Source: Hyphomicrobium_A sp963782555 (GTDB lineage: Bacteria > Pseudomonadota > Alphaproteobacteria > Rhizobiales > Hyphomicrobiaceae). From it: DNA of 64,000 bases. A program made the translations under genes and the position numbers. The notes below the pieces were generated by a model. The model ran no database searches and was not told the origin of the DNA. It saw only the letters and a program-made list of their open reading frames with translations. Positions within the stretch are counted from its first letter, which is position 1. Every line of letters begins with the position of its first letter. Shown here one piece after another: positions 8,862 through 19,646 of the stretch. The stretch covers positions 310,001 to 374,000 of the forward strand of contig CAWAKB010000003.1 in the NCBI GenBank assembly GCA_963782555.1, read 5' to 3'.

Positions 8862-8953
8862 GGGAGAAGCGGCGAGCGCGCAGCACGGATCAAAAATTTT
8901 GCTCACGGGGCGAATTGGCCTGGAGTAGCCCCGACTAAAGAGAGGGCGCCGAC

Positions 8954-9169
8954 GTGGAACTCACGAGCAACCTCGGCCAGATCGATGAACGCATTCGCAG
9001 GGAGTTACCGCAGGCGTTGCGGAGTCACATTCGTTTTGAGACATCTCCGGCCGAGACCGAATGCGGGTGGTCGGCGCGTTCAAGCGGCGAATTGAGCAAT
9101 GATGAGCGGCGCGCGTTCATTGTGGCGGTCAGCAAAGTGCAGCAGCTTCTTCACTTCTCGCCGGCTTGA
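8954..9169 (+). CDS. Hypothetical protein, 71 residues
   Basis: The product is not recognised. The reading frame opens with GTG at 8954, preceded by a purine-rich AGAGAGG, and ends 1 nt before the convergent sterol-desaturase gene. The sequence is polar and probably helical (IDERIRRELPQALRSHIRF, then NDERRAFIVAVSKVQQLLHF), with no signal peptide or membrane segment. Its amino-acid composition is not that of a shadow frame, but no homologue can be named. It could be a remnant carried with the repeat and GIY-YIG block. Confidence 0.4.
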   Translation: MELTSNLGQIDERIRRELPQALRSHIRFETSPAETECGWSARSSGELSNDERRAFIVAVSKVQQLLHFSPA

Positions 9170-9170
9170 A

Positions 9171-10145
9171 CTACTCCGCAGCATCCACGATGCGGCGGGC
9201 TTCCTGCGCCGGCGTCTCCGGCGCCGGCTCGGCCGGCTTGCGGTAGCGCTCGGGCTCGCCTTGGCCGGGCTTATAGAAAAGCGGAAACAGGAACTGCTCC
9301 ACATAGCCCTTGGGGAAGTTCGGTAATTCGTCGACGCCCAGGTCGGCAGGCGTGATCTCGCGCGACGGCGTCTCGTTGAAAGTGCCGAGGAGGCGGTCCC
9401 AGATGGTCAGGAAGAGGCCGAAGTTGCAATCACCCTCGGTGCCCCAGTTGACGTGATGCAGGTGATGGACGCGCCCCAGCGAGAGGTGCTTTTGCAGCGG
9501 CCCGAGGCGGGCGTCGACGTTGGAGTGCTGCACGATCAGCGTCATCGAGATGACAAAGCCGAGCACGGCTGCCACCGGTACCGGCATGCCGATGATGACG
9601 AGTGGCATGTTGGCGATGATCATGTCGATGACCTGATGCAGCGGATGACGCAGCACGCCGTTCAAGCCGTAGAGCCGGCCGACGCCGTGATGCACCGCGT
9701 GCAGACGCCACAGCGGCGGATAGCGGTGGCTCAAGTAGTGCATCATCATGAAGGCGAAGTCGGAGATGACGAAGGCCATCAGCACCTGGCCCCACATCGG
9801 CCATTGGGTCGGCCACAGGCCCTGGTAGGGAAACAGCCAGCAAATGAACGGGATGAGCAGCACGCCGACGACGGACTGATACTCGTAGACGATGACGTGC
9901 AGCAGGTTGGCGGGCGTGTCGCCGTGCGCGTCGTGATCGTTCCAGTTCTCGAAGAAGGGCGCGATGCGCTCGGCGGTGAAAGCCGTCAGGTAGGCGAGCA
10001 CGAGCAGCGGCCCGAGCAGGAGGTAGGCCCAGGTGTGGCCGCGCGCGACCACCAGGTCCGCCACCACCCAGTAGGCGGCACCGGTGAGGCCGAGCATCAT
10101 GAACGGCGCGTAGCCGTAGCGCACGAGGGAGCGCAAGTCGGGCAT
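9171..10145 (-). CDS. Sterol desaturase / fatty acid hydroxylase family membrane protein
   Basis: This is an integral-membrane di-iron enzyme of the fatty acid hydroxylase superfamily. The 324-residue protein has several hydrophobic segments in the first 200 residues and three histidine clusters: HYLSHR, HAVHH and HHLHHV, with an additional QHSN. A Pro/Glu-rich soluble tail ends the protein. The ATG at 10145 is used rather than the preceding TTG. Substrate (sterol, hopanoid, lipid or carotenoid) cannot be deduced. It is convergent with the small gene ending at 9169 and has no obvious operon partner. Confidence 0.88.
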   Translation of the reverse strand: MPDLRSLVRYGYAPFMMLGLTGAAYWVVADLVVARGHTWAYLLLGPLLVLAYLTAFTAERIAPFFENWNDHDAHGDTPANLLHVIVYEYQSVVGVLLIPFICWLFPYQGLWPTQWPMWGQVLMAFVISDFAFMMMHYLSHRYPPLWRLHAVHHGVGRLYGLNGVLRHPLHQVIDMIIANMPLVIIGMPVPVAAVLGFVISMTLIVQHSNVDARLGPLQKHLSLGRVHHLHHVNWGTEGDCNFGLFLTIWDRLLGTFNETPSREITPADLGVDELPNFPKGYVEQFLFPLFYKPGQGEPERYRKPAEPAPETPAQEARRIVDAAE

Positions 10146-10291
10146 CAACGATCTCCGAGACGAGCTATGAGGCTAACATAGGTGCACGTAGGCAGATTTG
10201 ATCTTTGTCGTAAGAGCCCTTCGACTTAGCAAGGAACGTGGGTGAGCCTTCGGCCGTTCCGGTCCTGCTTCTCCGCCGTGCGCCTTTGCTC

Positions 10292-12316
<2,025 letters not shown>

Positions 12317-12380
12317 GGGGGGCTCCCGGGGTGAGGGCGCTCCATCGGACCTAACATGATTGGCTGCAATATCGAAAACA

Positions 12381-13712
12381 ATGGATGAGGTTGCGACAAT
12401 CTTTGCGCTCTCCAGCGCCCCGGGCCGCGCCGGCATCGCCGTGGTACGCGTGTCGGGCCCGCGCGCCGGCGACCTCATCGATGCGCTCGCGCCGCCACGG
12501 CCGAAAAAGCGGTTTGCCGCCCTGCGCAAAATCCGCGATCCCGTTTCACGTGAAATTCTCGACCAGGCGCTGGTCCTGTGGCTCGCCGCGCCACACACCG
12601 AGACCGGCGAGGACATGGCCGAGTTCCACCTGCACGGCGGCCTCGCCATCGTGAAAGCGGTGCTCGCGCTCTTGGGTCGCCAGCCGGGATGCCGGCTGGC
12701 CCGGCCCGGCGAGTTCGCGCGGCGCGCCTTCGAGAACGGCAAGATCGATCTGGCTCAGGTAGAAGGCCTCGCCGACCTCATCGAAGCGGAAACCGAGGCG
12801 CAGCGGCGCCAGGCGATGCGCCAGATGGGCGGCGCGCTGTCGGAGCTCTACGAGGGTTGGCGCGGGGGGCTGATCCGCGCCAGCGCGCTGGTCGAGGCGG
12901 TCATCGACTTCTCCGACGAGACCGACGTGGCCAACAACGCGTTCGAGACCGCGCGCAACATGGTGGACGCGCTCCGCGCCTCCATTGCGACGCACCTTGT
13001 CGACGACCACCGCGGCGAGATCTTGCGCGACGGCTACCGCGTGGTGCTCGCCGGGCCGCCCAACGTCGGCAAATCGAGCCTCTTGAATGCGCTCGCCCGG
13101 CGTGATGCCGCCATCGTCTCGGAAGAAGCCGGGACGACCCGCGACGTGATCGAGGTGCGGCTCGATCTCGAGGGGCTTCCCGTCGTCGTCTCCGACACCG
13201 CCGGCATCCGCGCGGCGCATGGCGCCATTGAAAAGGAAGGCGTCCGCCGCTCGCTGGCGCAGGCGCGCGACGCCGACCTAGTGGTCTGGCTGCAGGATGC
13301 GACGGCGCCGGAGACGCCGCCGCCGCCTGATCTCGGGGAGACCGTTCTCGTCGTCACCAACAAGATCGATCTTGTCCCCGCCGGGGATAGGCCCGGCATC
13401 TCGGCCAAGACCGGAGCGGGGATAGATTTGATGGCCCGGCAGCTCGCCGAGGCGGCGCGGGCGCGCATCGGTGTGTCGCAATCCCCCGCCATCACCCGGG
13501 CGCGGTACAGGACGCACTTGCAAGCGTGCCTGGCCGCCTGCGAGGCCTTCACGGCGTCCTGCACGGAGGGCATGGCCGCCTGCACCGACGATATCGAGCT
13601 GCGCGCCGAGGACCTGCGCCAGGCCAGCCACGCGCTGGGGCGGATCACCGGCCGGCTCGACGTCGAGGACGTGCTGGGGGAAATCTTCGGCCGCTTCTGC
13701 GTCGGGAAGTAG
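12381..13712 (+). CDS. mnmE: tRNA uridine-5-carboxymethylaminomethyl GTPase MnmE
   Basis: MnmE and MnmG modify U34 of certain tRNAs. The 443-residue protein has the N-terminal formyl-THF-binding region (FALSSAPGRAGIAVVRVSGP), a helical domain, an inserted G domain with GPPNVGKSS near residue 223, DTAGI and NKID, and the C-terminal FCVGK motif with the essential Cys. ATG 12381 is chosen over an upstream TTG because MDEVATIFALSS is the family start. A parS-like palindrome is embedded in the coding sequence at 12542. It heads the mnmE-mnmG-rsmG-parA-parB string. Confidence 0.96.
   Translation: MDEVATIFALSSAPGRAGIAVVRVSGPRAGDLIDALAPPRPKKRFAALRKIRDPVSREILDQALVLWLAAPHTETGEDMAEFHLHGGLAIVKAVLALLGRQPGCRLARPGEFARRAFENGKIDLAQVEGLADLIEAETEAQRRQAMRQMGGALSELYEGWRGGLIRASALVEAVIDFSDETDVANNAFETARNMVDALRASIATHLVDDHRGEILRDGYRVVLAGPPNVGKSSLLNALARRDAAIVSEEAGTTRDVIEVRLDLEGLPVVVSDTAGIRAAHGAIEKEGVRRSLAQARDADLVVWLQDATAPETPPPPDLGETVLVVTNKIDLVPAGDRPGISAKTGAGIDLMARQLAEAARARIGVSQSPAITRARYRTHLQACLAACEAFTASCTEGMAACTDDIELRAEDLRQASHALGRITGRLDVEDVLGEIFGRFCVGK
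12542..12557. promoter_or_regulatory. parS-like site 1 (within mnmE)
   Basis: CGTTTCACGTGAAATT matches 13 of 16 positions of the chromosomal parS consensus TGTTTCACGTGAAACA, with the central TTTCACGTGAAA intact. Confidence 0.65.
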
Positions 13713-13741
13713 GGCCCCGGGGGCGCCCAGGGCCCCGGAAC

Positions 13742-13757
13742 TGTTTCACGTGAAACC
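13742..13757. promoter_or_regulatory. parS site 2 (mnmE-mnmG intergenic)
   Basis: TGTTTCACGTGAAACC matches 15 of 16 positions of the parS consensus. It is the best site in the window, placed between mnmE and mnmG beside a GC-rich dyad. Confidence 0.9.
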
Positions 13758-13819
13758 TGGCGTTAACCATAGCGATTGCTTTTGACCCCGGGCCCCCGGC
13801 GCACGTAGAAATCGCCCCC

Positions 13820-15691
13820 ATGACCGAGACGACCTTCGATGTGATTGTGGTGGGCGGTGGCCACGCCGGGTGCGAGGCGGCCGCTGCGGCCGCGCGCATG
13901 GGCGCCAGAACCGCGCTCGTCACGCACACGTTCGCGACCATCGGCGAGATGTCCTGCAACCCCGCCATTGGCGGTCTGGGCAAGGGCCACCTGGTGCGTG
14001 AGATCGATGCGCTCGACGGCCTCATGGGCCGCGTCGCCGACGCCGCCGGCATCCAATTCCGGCTCCTCAACCGCTCCAAGGGCCCCGCCGTCCAGGGCCC
14101 GCGCGCCCAGGCCGACCGGGCGCTCTACCGGGCCGCCATGCAGGCGGCGATCCGCCAGACCGCCAATCTCGAGGTGATCGAGGGGGGCGTCGAGGACCTG
14201 ATCGTGACCGCGGGCCGGCTGGCCGGCGTGGTGACGGGCGACGGCCGCCGGCTCGGCGCCGGCGCCGTGGTGCTGACCACCGGGACTTTTCTCAACGGCC
14301 TCATCCACCTGGGCGAGCAGAAGATCCCCGCCGGCCGCACGGGCGAGGCCCCGGCCCGCAAGCTCTCCGAAAGGCTCTATGCCTTTGGCCTACAACTCGG
14401 GCGCCTCAAGACCGGCACCCCGCCTCGGTTGCTCGCCTCCTCGATTGACTGGGACGCGCTCGACAAGCAGCCGGGCGACGATCCGCCCGAGCCGTTCTCG
14501 TTTCTGACGACGTGCATCACGACGCCGCAGATCGCCTGCGCCATCACCCGCACGACGGCCGAGACCCACGCCATCATTCGCGCCAATCTTGCGCGCTCGG
14601 CCATGTACTCCGGCCAGATTGCTTCGATCGGCCCGCGCTACTGCCCCTCGATCGAGGACAAGGTTGTGCGCTTTGCCGACCGCCAAGCCCACCAGGTGTT
14701 CCTCGAGCCGGAGGGGCTCGAGGACGACACCGTCTATCCCAACGGCGTCTCCACCTCGCTGCCGGCCGATGTGCAGGAGGCTTTTATCCGCTCGATGCCG
14801 GGTCTGCAGCGTGCCGTCATCAAGCGGCCGGGCTACGCCATCGAGTACGACTACGTGGACCCGCGCGAGCTCGACCCCACGCTTCACGTGAAACGTTTGC
14901 CGGGCCTGTTTCTGGCGGGCCAGATCAACGGCACCACCGGCTATGAGGAGGCGGGCGCTCAAGGCTTGGCGGCCGGGATCAATGCCGCGCTCCTAGCCGG
15001 GGGCGACGAGCGCCGCTTCGTCGTCTCGCGCGCCGACGGCTATCTCGGCGTGATGATCGACGACCTTACGACGCGTGGGGTCTCGGAGCCCTACCGTATG
15101 TTCACCTCGCGCGCCGAGTACCGGCTGCGCTTGCGCGCCGACAACGCCGACCAGCGGCTCACCCCGCTCGGGATCGCCATGGGTTGTGTCACCAAGGCGA
15201 GGCGGGAAGCGTTCGGTGCCAAGGCCAAGGCTCTTAGCGAAACGACGGCCCTGCTCCAGTCGCTGTCGGTGACACCGACCGAGGCCGGGCGCCACGGCCT
15301 CGAGGTCAACCGCGACGGCCGGCGGCGCTCCGCCTTCGACCTGCTCGCCCTGCCCGACGTCGATCTTGCCCGGCTGGCATCGATCTGGCCCCGGATCGGA
15401 GACATCGCTCCCCGCATCGCCGCCCAGGTCGCGGTCGACGCCCGCTATGCCGCCTACGTGCGCCGCCAGGATCTCGACGTCGAGGCGCTGCGCAAGGACG
15501 AGGCGCTCAGCATTCCTGTGTCCTTCGACTTCGGCGCCCTCCCCGGCCTCTCAACCGAGGTGCGCCAGAAGCTGGAGCGACACCGGCCCGGAACGCTGGC
15601 CCAGGCCGCCCGCATCGACGGCATTACGCCGGCGGCGCTGCTGCTCCTGCTCGCACACCTGAAGTCGCCGCCGGCGCGGAAATCGGCATGA
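13820..15691 (+). CDS. mnmG: tRNA uridine-5-carboxymethylaminomethyl synthesis enzyme MnmG (GidA)
   Basis: This is the FAD-dependent partner of MnmE in cmnm5U34 formation. The 623-residue protein begins with the Rossmann loop VVVGGGHAGCEAAAAAARMG, and has the MSCNPAIGGLGKGHLVREIDALDG signature, the IPAGRTGEAPARKLSERL segment, and the catalytic-Cys-equivalent region around PRYCPSIEDKVVRF. The C-terminal helical domain is complete. A parS-like site lies within it at 14880. Its stop overlaps the rsmG start by 4 nt. Confidence 0.97.
   Translation: MTETTFDVIVVGGGHAGCEAAAAAARMGARTALVTHTFATIGEMSCNPAIGGLGKGHLVREIDALDGLMGRVADAAGIQFRLLNRSKGPAVQGPRAQADRALYRAAMQAAIRQTANLEVIEGGVEDLIVTAGRLAGVVTGDGRRLGAGAVVLTTGTFLNGLIHLGEQKIPAGRTGEAPARKLSERLYAFGLQLGRLKTGTPPRLLASSIDWDALDKQPGDDPPEPFSFLTTCITTPQIACAITRTTAETHAIIRANLARSAMYSGQIASIGPRYCPSIEDKVVRFADRQAHQVFLEPEGLEDDTVYPNGVSTSLPADVQEAFIRSMPGLQRAVIKRPGYAIEYDYVDPRELDPTLHVKRLPGLFLAGQINGTTGYEEAGAQGLAAGINAALLAGGDERRFVVSRADGYLGVMIDDLTTRGVSEPYRMFTSRAEYRLRLRADNADQRLTPLGIAMGCVTKARREAFGAKAKALSETTALLQSLSVTPTEAGRHGLEVNRDGRRRSAFDLLALPDVDLARLASIWPRIGDIAPRIAAQVAVDARYAAYVRRQDLDVEALRKDEALSIPVSFDFGALPGLSTEVRQKLERHRPGTLAQAARIDGITPAALLLLLAHLKSPPARKSA
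14880..14895. promoter_or_regulatory. parS-like site 3 (within mnmG)
   Basis: CGCTTCACGTGAAACG matches 13 of 16 positions of the parS consensus; the core TTCACGTGAA is intact. Confidence 0.65.
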
Positions 15692-16356
15692 TGGCGACTC
15701 CCCGCCCCGCGGCCGTCACCGGCCCCGAGGACTTTGCCGCCCGCTTCGACGTTTCACGTGAAACGATTGCGAAACTTTTGGCCTACGAGGCCCTGCTCAG
15801 GCAGTGGCAGAGGACCATCAATCTCGTGGCCCCGAGCACGCTCGATCAGATCTGGAGCCGCCACTTCGCCGATTCGGCCCAGCTCTTGGCGCTGGCACCG
15901 GCTGGCGCCCAACACTGGCTCGACCTCGGCTCGGGCGCAGGCTTTCCCGGCCTCGTCTTGGCACTTCTCCTCGCAGAGCGCGGCGGGGCTAGCATGACCC
16001 TCATCGAAAGTGACCAGCGCAAAGTTGCCTTCCTGCGCGAGGTCGCACGCAAGACGGGGGTGCCTGTGGACATCCTGTGTGAGCGGATCGAAAAACGCGC
16101 GACTCAGACTAAGCTCGACGTGATCACGGCCCGCGCGCTGGCGCCCTTGCCGCGGCTTCTCGACCTCGCGGCCCCATATTTCTCAGACGATACCGTGGGG
16201 GTCTTTCCCAAGGGGCGCGAGGCGCAGGCCGAGCTCGATGCAGCGTCAATGCGCTGGAACTTCTCGGTCGCGTTGCACCCGAGTCTGACGGACGGCGAGG
16301 GCCGCGTAGTCGAGGTGCGCGCGTTGAAAGCCAAGACGGAGGATCATTCGCGATGA
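15688..16356 (+). CDS. rsmG: 16S rRNA (guanine-527-N7)-methyltransferase RsmG (GidB)
   Basis: RsmG methylates G527 of 16S rRNA using SAM. The 222-residue product has the SAM loop WLDLGSGAGFPGLVLALLL, LIESDQRKVAFLREVAR, and ITARALAPLPRLLDLAAPYF. It is translationally coupled to mnmG through ATGA at 15688 and to parA through ATGA at 16353. A palindromic parS-like site overlaps codons 21-26. The mnmG-rsmG-parA-parB order is widely conserved near bacterial origins. Confidence 0.95.
   Translation: MMATPRPAAVTGPEDFAARFDVSRETIAKLLAYEALLRQWQRTINLVAPSTLDQIWSRHFADSAQLLALAPAGAQHWLDLGSGAGFPGLVLALLLAERGGASMTLIESDQRKVAFLREVARKTGVPVDILCERIEKRATQTKLDVITARALAPLPRLLDLAAPYFSDDTVGVFPKGREAQAELDAASMRWNFSVALHPSLTDGEGRVVEVRALKAKTEDHSR
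15750..15765. promoter_or_regulatory. parS site 4 (within rsmG)
   Basis: CGTTTCACGTGAAACG is a perfect 16-bp palindrome matching 14 of 16 positions of the parS consensus, 600 bp upstream of parA. Confidence 0.85.
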
Positions 16357-17180
16357 GCGGGCCCATGGGCGCCAGAGACCCCCGCGTGCTGGCAATCTCC
16401 AATCAAAAAGGGGGCGTCGGCAAAACGACGACCGCGATCAATCTCGGGACGGCGCTGGCCTCGGTCGGCGAGAGGGTTCTGGTGCTGGATCTCGATTCGC
16501 AGGGCAATGCCTCGACGGGGCTGGGCATTTCGATCGAGGGGCGCAGCAAGACCTCCTATGACGTGCTGACGGGCAACGCCAGCATCATGGAATGCGAGCA
16601 GCCGACCGCGGTGCCGGAGCTGCACGTTGTGCCAGCCAACGCGGATCTGGTCGGCATCGATACCGTGCTCACCGATACGACGCGCGCCTTCCGTCTGCGC
16701 GATGCGCTCAACGCGTTCGCCGCGCATCAGCGCAACGTGCCGCCGGAGCAGAAATTCAATTACGTGCTGATTGACTGCCCGCCGTCGCTCAACCTCCTGA
16801 CGCTCAACGCGATGACGGCGGCGCACGCGGTGCTGGTACCGGTGCAGTGCGAGTTCTTCGCGCTGGAAGGCATCTCGCAGCTCAAGGAGACGATCGACCA
16901 GATCCGCGCCACGCTTAATCCGGGGCTTGAGATCCAGGGCGTGGTGCTGACCATGCACGATGCACGCACGTCGCTGTCGAAGGAGGTCGCGGACAACGTC
17001 CGCGCGTTCTTCGGCGCCAAGGTCTACGAGACCATCATCCCGCGCAATACGCGCGTCGCCGAGGCGCCGTCGCACGGCAAGCCGATCCTGCTTTATGATT
17101 TCGACTGCGCCGGCAGCCAGGCCTACATCAAGCTCGCCACCGAGATCATCGAGCGCGAACGCGAGACCCAAGCCGCATGA
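16353..17180 (+). CDS. parA: Chromosome-partitioning ATPase ParA (Soj family)
   Basis: ParA forms dynamic nucleoid-bound gradients that drive segregation of ParB-parS complexes. The 275-residue protein has the deviant Walker A ISNQKGGVGKTTTAINLGTAL near residue 20, LDLDSQGNASTGLG, the Walker B segment VLIDCPPSLNLLTLNA, and IPRNTRVAEAPSHGKPI. It overlaps rsmG and parB by 4 nt each. No N-terminal DNA-binding domain is present, as expected for the chromosomal type. Confidence 0.97.
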   Translation: MSGPMGARDPRVLAISNQKGGVGKTTTAINLGTALASVGERVLVLDLDSQGNASTGLGISIEGRSKTSYDVLTGNASIMECEQPTAVPELHVVPANADLVGIDTVLTDTTRAFRLRDALNAFAAHQRNVPPEQKFNYVLIDCPPSLNLLTLNAMTAAHAVLVPVQCEFFALEGISQLKETIDQIRATLNPGLEIQGVVLTMHDARTSLSKEVADNVRAFFGAKVYETIIPRNTRVAEAPSHGKPILLYDFDCAGSQAYIKLATEIIERERETQAA

Positions 17181-18076
17181 ACGAAGGGGCCCAGAGACCC
17201 ATGAACGCACCACTGCAGAAAGGCCGCTTGGGGCGCGGGCTTGCCTCTCTCATCGGCGAGCCGGTTCCCGGTCAGGCCGTGCTGCCGCCCGAGGGCGAGC
17301 AGCGCATGGTACCGATCGCCGATGTGAAGCCCGGGCGCCTCAACCCGCGCAAGGACTTCCGCGACGAGGAGCTCTCAGAGCTCGCCGACTCGATCCGCAC
17401 CAAGGGTCTGGTGCAGCCGATCATCGCGCGGCCCGTCGCCGGCGGCTACGAGATCGTCGCCGGCGAGCGGCGCTGGCGGGCGGCGCAGAAGGCCGGGCTG
17501 CACATGGTGCCGGTGATCGCCCGCGACCTCTCCGACAAGGAGGTGCTCGAGCTCGCGATCATCGAGAACGTGCAGCGCGCCGACCTCAACGCCATCGAGG
17601 AAGCGACCGGCTATCGCGAGCTGATCGAGCGCTTCAACTACAAGCAGGAGGAGCTGTCGGAGATCATCGGCAAGAGCCGCAGCCACGTCGCCAACACGCT
17701 GCGCCTCTTGAAGCTGCCCGACGGCGTACAGACCATGGTGCAGGATGGGCGCCTGACTGCGGGCCACGCCCGCGCGCTCATCAATCGCGCCGACGCAGAG
17801 ACGCTCGCCCACCGCATCATCGAGGACGACCTCAACGTGCGCGAGGTCGAGGCGCTGGTGCAGGACGGCGGCAGCGTCACCACCACGTCGGGGCGCCGCG
17901 CGCCGGAGAAGGACTCCGATACGCGCGCCTTCGAGAAGGAGCTGGGCGAGCTCTTGGATCTCAAGGTCGAGATCAAGCGCGGCTCCGGCGAGAGCGGCAG
18001 CCTCATCATCAAGTATGCCAACTACGAGCAGCTGGATTACATCCGCCTGCGCCTCGTTAACGGCTCGGGCGGCTGA
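17177..18076 (+). CDS. parB: Chromosome-partitioning protein ParB (Spo0J family)
   Basis: ParB is the CTP-dependent DNA clamp that loads at parS and spreads. The 299-residue protein has the N-terminal ParA-stimulating basic motif KGRLGRGLASLIGE, the CTP-binding GERRWRAAQKAG box near residue 96, IIENVQRADLN, and an HTH around SRSHVANTLRLLKLP; the C-terminal dimerisation domain closes with KYANYEQLDYIRLRL. The start overlaps parA; an internal ATG at 17201 (MNAPLQKGR) is an alternative. Its likely targets are the four parS-like sites at 12.5-15.8 kb. Confidence 0.96.
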   Translation: MNEGAQRPMNAPLQKGRLGRGLASLIGEPVPGQAVLPPEGEQRMVPIADVKPGRLNPRKDFRDEELSELADSIRTKGLVQPIIARPVAGGYEIVAGERRWRAAQKAGLHMVPVIARDLSDKEVLELAIIENVQRADLNAIEEATGYRELIERFNYKQEELSEIIGKSRSHVANTLRLLKLPDGVQTMVQDGRLTAGHARALINRADAETLAHRIIEDDLNVREVEALVQDGGSVTTTSGRRAPEKDSDTRAFEKELGELLDLKVEIKRGSGESGSLIIKYANYEQLDYIRLRLVNGSGG

Positions 18077-18176
18077 GGCGGGCGAGCGAGCGCTTGACGG
18101 CGGCTGCCTGTTGCTGCATCTGCCAGACCTGCTTCAATGAGGCGCACTAAGCCCTTGCGTCTCCAGGGTATTGGCC

Positions 18177-18500
18177 ATGAGCAACGACGTGCTTCTGCAA
18201 CTCGCTGCGGCGATCCACGCCCGCCGCGCGGCCGCGCCTGAAAGCTCCTATACGCGCCAGCTGCTCGACGGCGGCCCCGCCCGCTGTGCCCGGAAGCTCG
18301 GCGAGGAGGCGGTCGAGACGGTGCTCGCCGGCGCCGGCGAGAGCGACGAGGCGCTGAAGAACGAGGCGGCCGACCTCATCTATCACCTGCTGGTGCTCCT
18401 GGAGAGCCGCGGCGTGGCGCTGGCCGACGTGCTCGCCGTGCTCGAAAGCCGTCAAGGCGTCTCCGGTCTGAAAGAGAAGGCCGAGCGTGCCAAGCGTTGA
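18177..18500 (+). CDS. hisE: Phosphoribosyl-ATP pyrophosphatase
   Basis: HisE hydrolyses PR-ATP to PR-AMP in the second step of histidine synthesis. The 107-residue all-helical protein contains the MazG-like metal-binding pattern KLGEEAVETVLAGAGE and NEAADLIYHLLVLL. The ATG at 18177 is used; a TTG two codons upstream is less likely. In many relatives hisE closes a hisBHAFE run next to coaA; here only the hisE-coaA pair lies beside parB, so the other his genes must be elsewhere. Confidence 0.93.
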   Translation: MSNDVLLQLAAAIHARRAAAPESSYTRQLLDGGPARCARKLGEEAVETVLAGAGESDEALKNEAADLIYHLLVLLESRGVALADVLAVLESRQGVSGLKEKAERAKR

Positions 18501-18542
18501 TAGACTTGTGACAGGCTTCGGCGTCCACGCGGCTTAAGCGCA

Positions 18543-19496
18543 ATGTCCTATCCCGCGAACCTGCAATACTCGCCCTACCGCATGTTCTCGCGCGAGGACT
18601 GGGCGCGCTTGCGTGCCGACACGCCGATGACGTTGCGGGAAAGCGAGCTGGAGCAGCTCTCGGGTCTGATCGAGGAGCTGTCGGTAGAGGAGGTCGAGGA
18701 GATCTACCTGCCGATGTCGCGGCTGCTCAATCTATACGTGGCCGCCTCCCAGCAGCTGCATTCGGTCTCCTCCAAGTTCCTGGGCCGCACCGACGGCAAG
18801 GTGCCGTTCATCCTGGGTGTCGGCGGCTCGGTGGCGGTGGGAAAGAGCACGACGGCGCGCGTCCTCAAGGCGCTCTTAGCGCGCTGGCCCGATCATCCGC
18901 GCGTCGACCAGATCACGACGGACGGCTTCCTGTGGCCCAACGCCGAGCTCGAGCGCCGGCAGCTTATGGACCGCAAGGGCTTCCCCGAGAGCTTCGACAC
19001 AACGCGTCTGTTGAATTTTCTCGCCGACGTGAAGTCGGGCGTGGCCAAGGTCGCAGCACCGGTCTACTCGCACTTCCACTACGACATTTTGCCGGACCAG
19101 AAGACGGTCATCGAGTTTCCCGACATCCTCATCGTCGAAGGGCTCAACGTGCTGCAGCCCGCGCGCATGCCGCGCGGTGGAGAGGCCATCCCCTTCGTGT
19201 CGGACTTCTTTGACTTCTCGATTTATCTCGATGCCGAGCCCGACGTGATCCAGGACTGGTACGTGTCGCGCTTCATGCGGCTGCGGGCGACGGCCTTCCG
19301 CGACCCCGGCGCCTACTTCCACCAGTACGCGAGCCTGGCGCCTGACGCAGCGCGCGCGCGTGCGCTCGAGATCTGGCGCACGATCAACCTCAGGAACCTT
19401 GAGGAGAACATCCTGCCGACGCGCCAGCGCGCGCGATTGATCTTGCGCAAGGCCGCCGACCACCGCGTCGAGGAAGTGGCGCTGCGCAAACTTTAG
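18543..19496 (+). CDS. coaA: Pantothenate kinase, type I
   Basis: CoaA phosphorylates pantothenate, the committed step of CoA synthesis. The 317-residue protein has the P-loop GVGGSVAVGKSTTARVL near residue 96, ITTDGFLWPNAELERR, the YSHFHYDILPD segment and VEGLNVLQP. It follows hisE by 42 nt. With coaE at 1.5-2.1 kb, both ends of the CoA pathway are represented in this window. Confidence 0.96.
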   Translation: MSYPANLQYSPYRMFSREDWARLRADTPMTLRESELEQLSGLIEELSVEEVEEIYLPMSRLLNLYVAASQQLHSVSSKFLGRTDGKVPFILGVGGSVAVGKSTTARVLKALLARWPDHPRVDQITTDGFLWPNAELERRQLMDRKGFPESFDTTRLLNFLADVKSGVAKVAAPVYSHFHYDILPDQKTVIEFPDILIVEGLNVLQPARMPRGGEAIPFVSDFFDFSIYLDAEPDVIQDWYVSRFMRLRATAFRDPGAYFHQYASLAPDAARARALEIWRTINLRNLEENILPTRQRARLILRKAADHRVEEVALRKL

Positions 19497-19571
19497 CGGT
19501 TTTGCCTAAGGCTCTACAACCCAATGCCACTCGCCGCAAAGCAGTCCTTGGGGCGCAGAAAAATTCCAAGA

Positions 19572-19601
19572 TAAAAAAAGGGCCGCCTGGGGCGGCGGCC
19601 C
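19572..19601 (-). terminator. Intrinsic terminator for the leftward hypothetical gene
   Basis: A perfect 8-bp stem GGGCCGCC/GGCGGCCC (19580-19587 with 19594-19601) is followed on the minus strand by seven T residues (plus-strand A run 19573-19579). It lies 46 nt after the end of the gene at 19647. Confidence 0.85.
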
Positions 19602-19646
19602 ATCAAGTGACGCGCTCTAGCTTACCCAAAGGGCGTCTCGTCGATT

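Noticed and set aside
9453..10181. Long open frames antisense to core genes (for example opposite the sterol desaturase, opposite 11528-12334, and 3649-4782 opposite ppsR)
   Set aside because: Their composition is His/Arg/Gly-rich as expected for shadow frames of high-GC genes, and the opposite strand carries clear family motifs.
10233..10260. Hairpin GGAACG/CGTTCC in the gap before the YyaL-like gene
   Set aside because: The stem is only 6 bp with a long loop, there is no T run on either strand, and no second copy, so it supports neither a terminator nor a repeat.
13713..13741. GC-rich dyad after mnmE as an intrinsic terminator
   Set aside because: It lacks a T run and directly abuts the parS site; the gene string probably continues through it.
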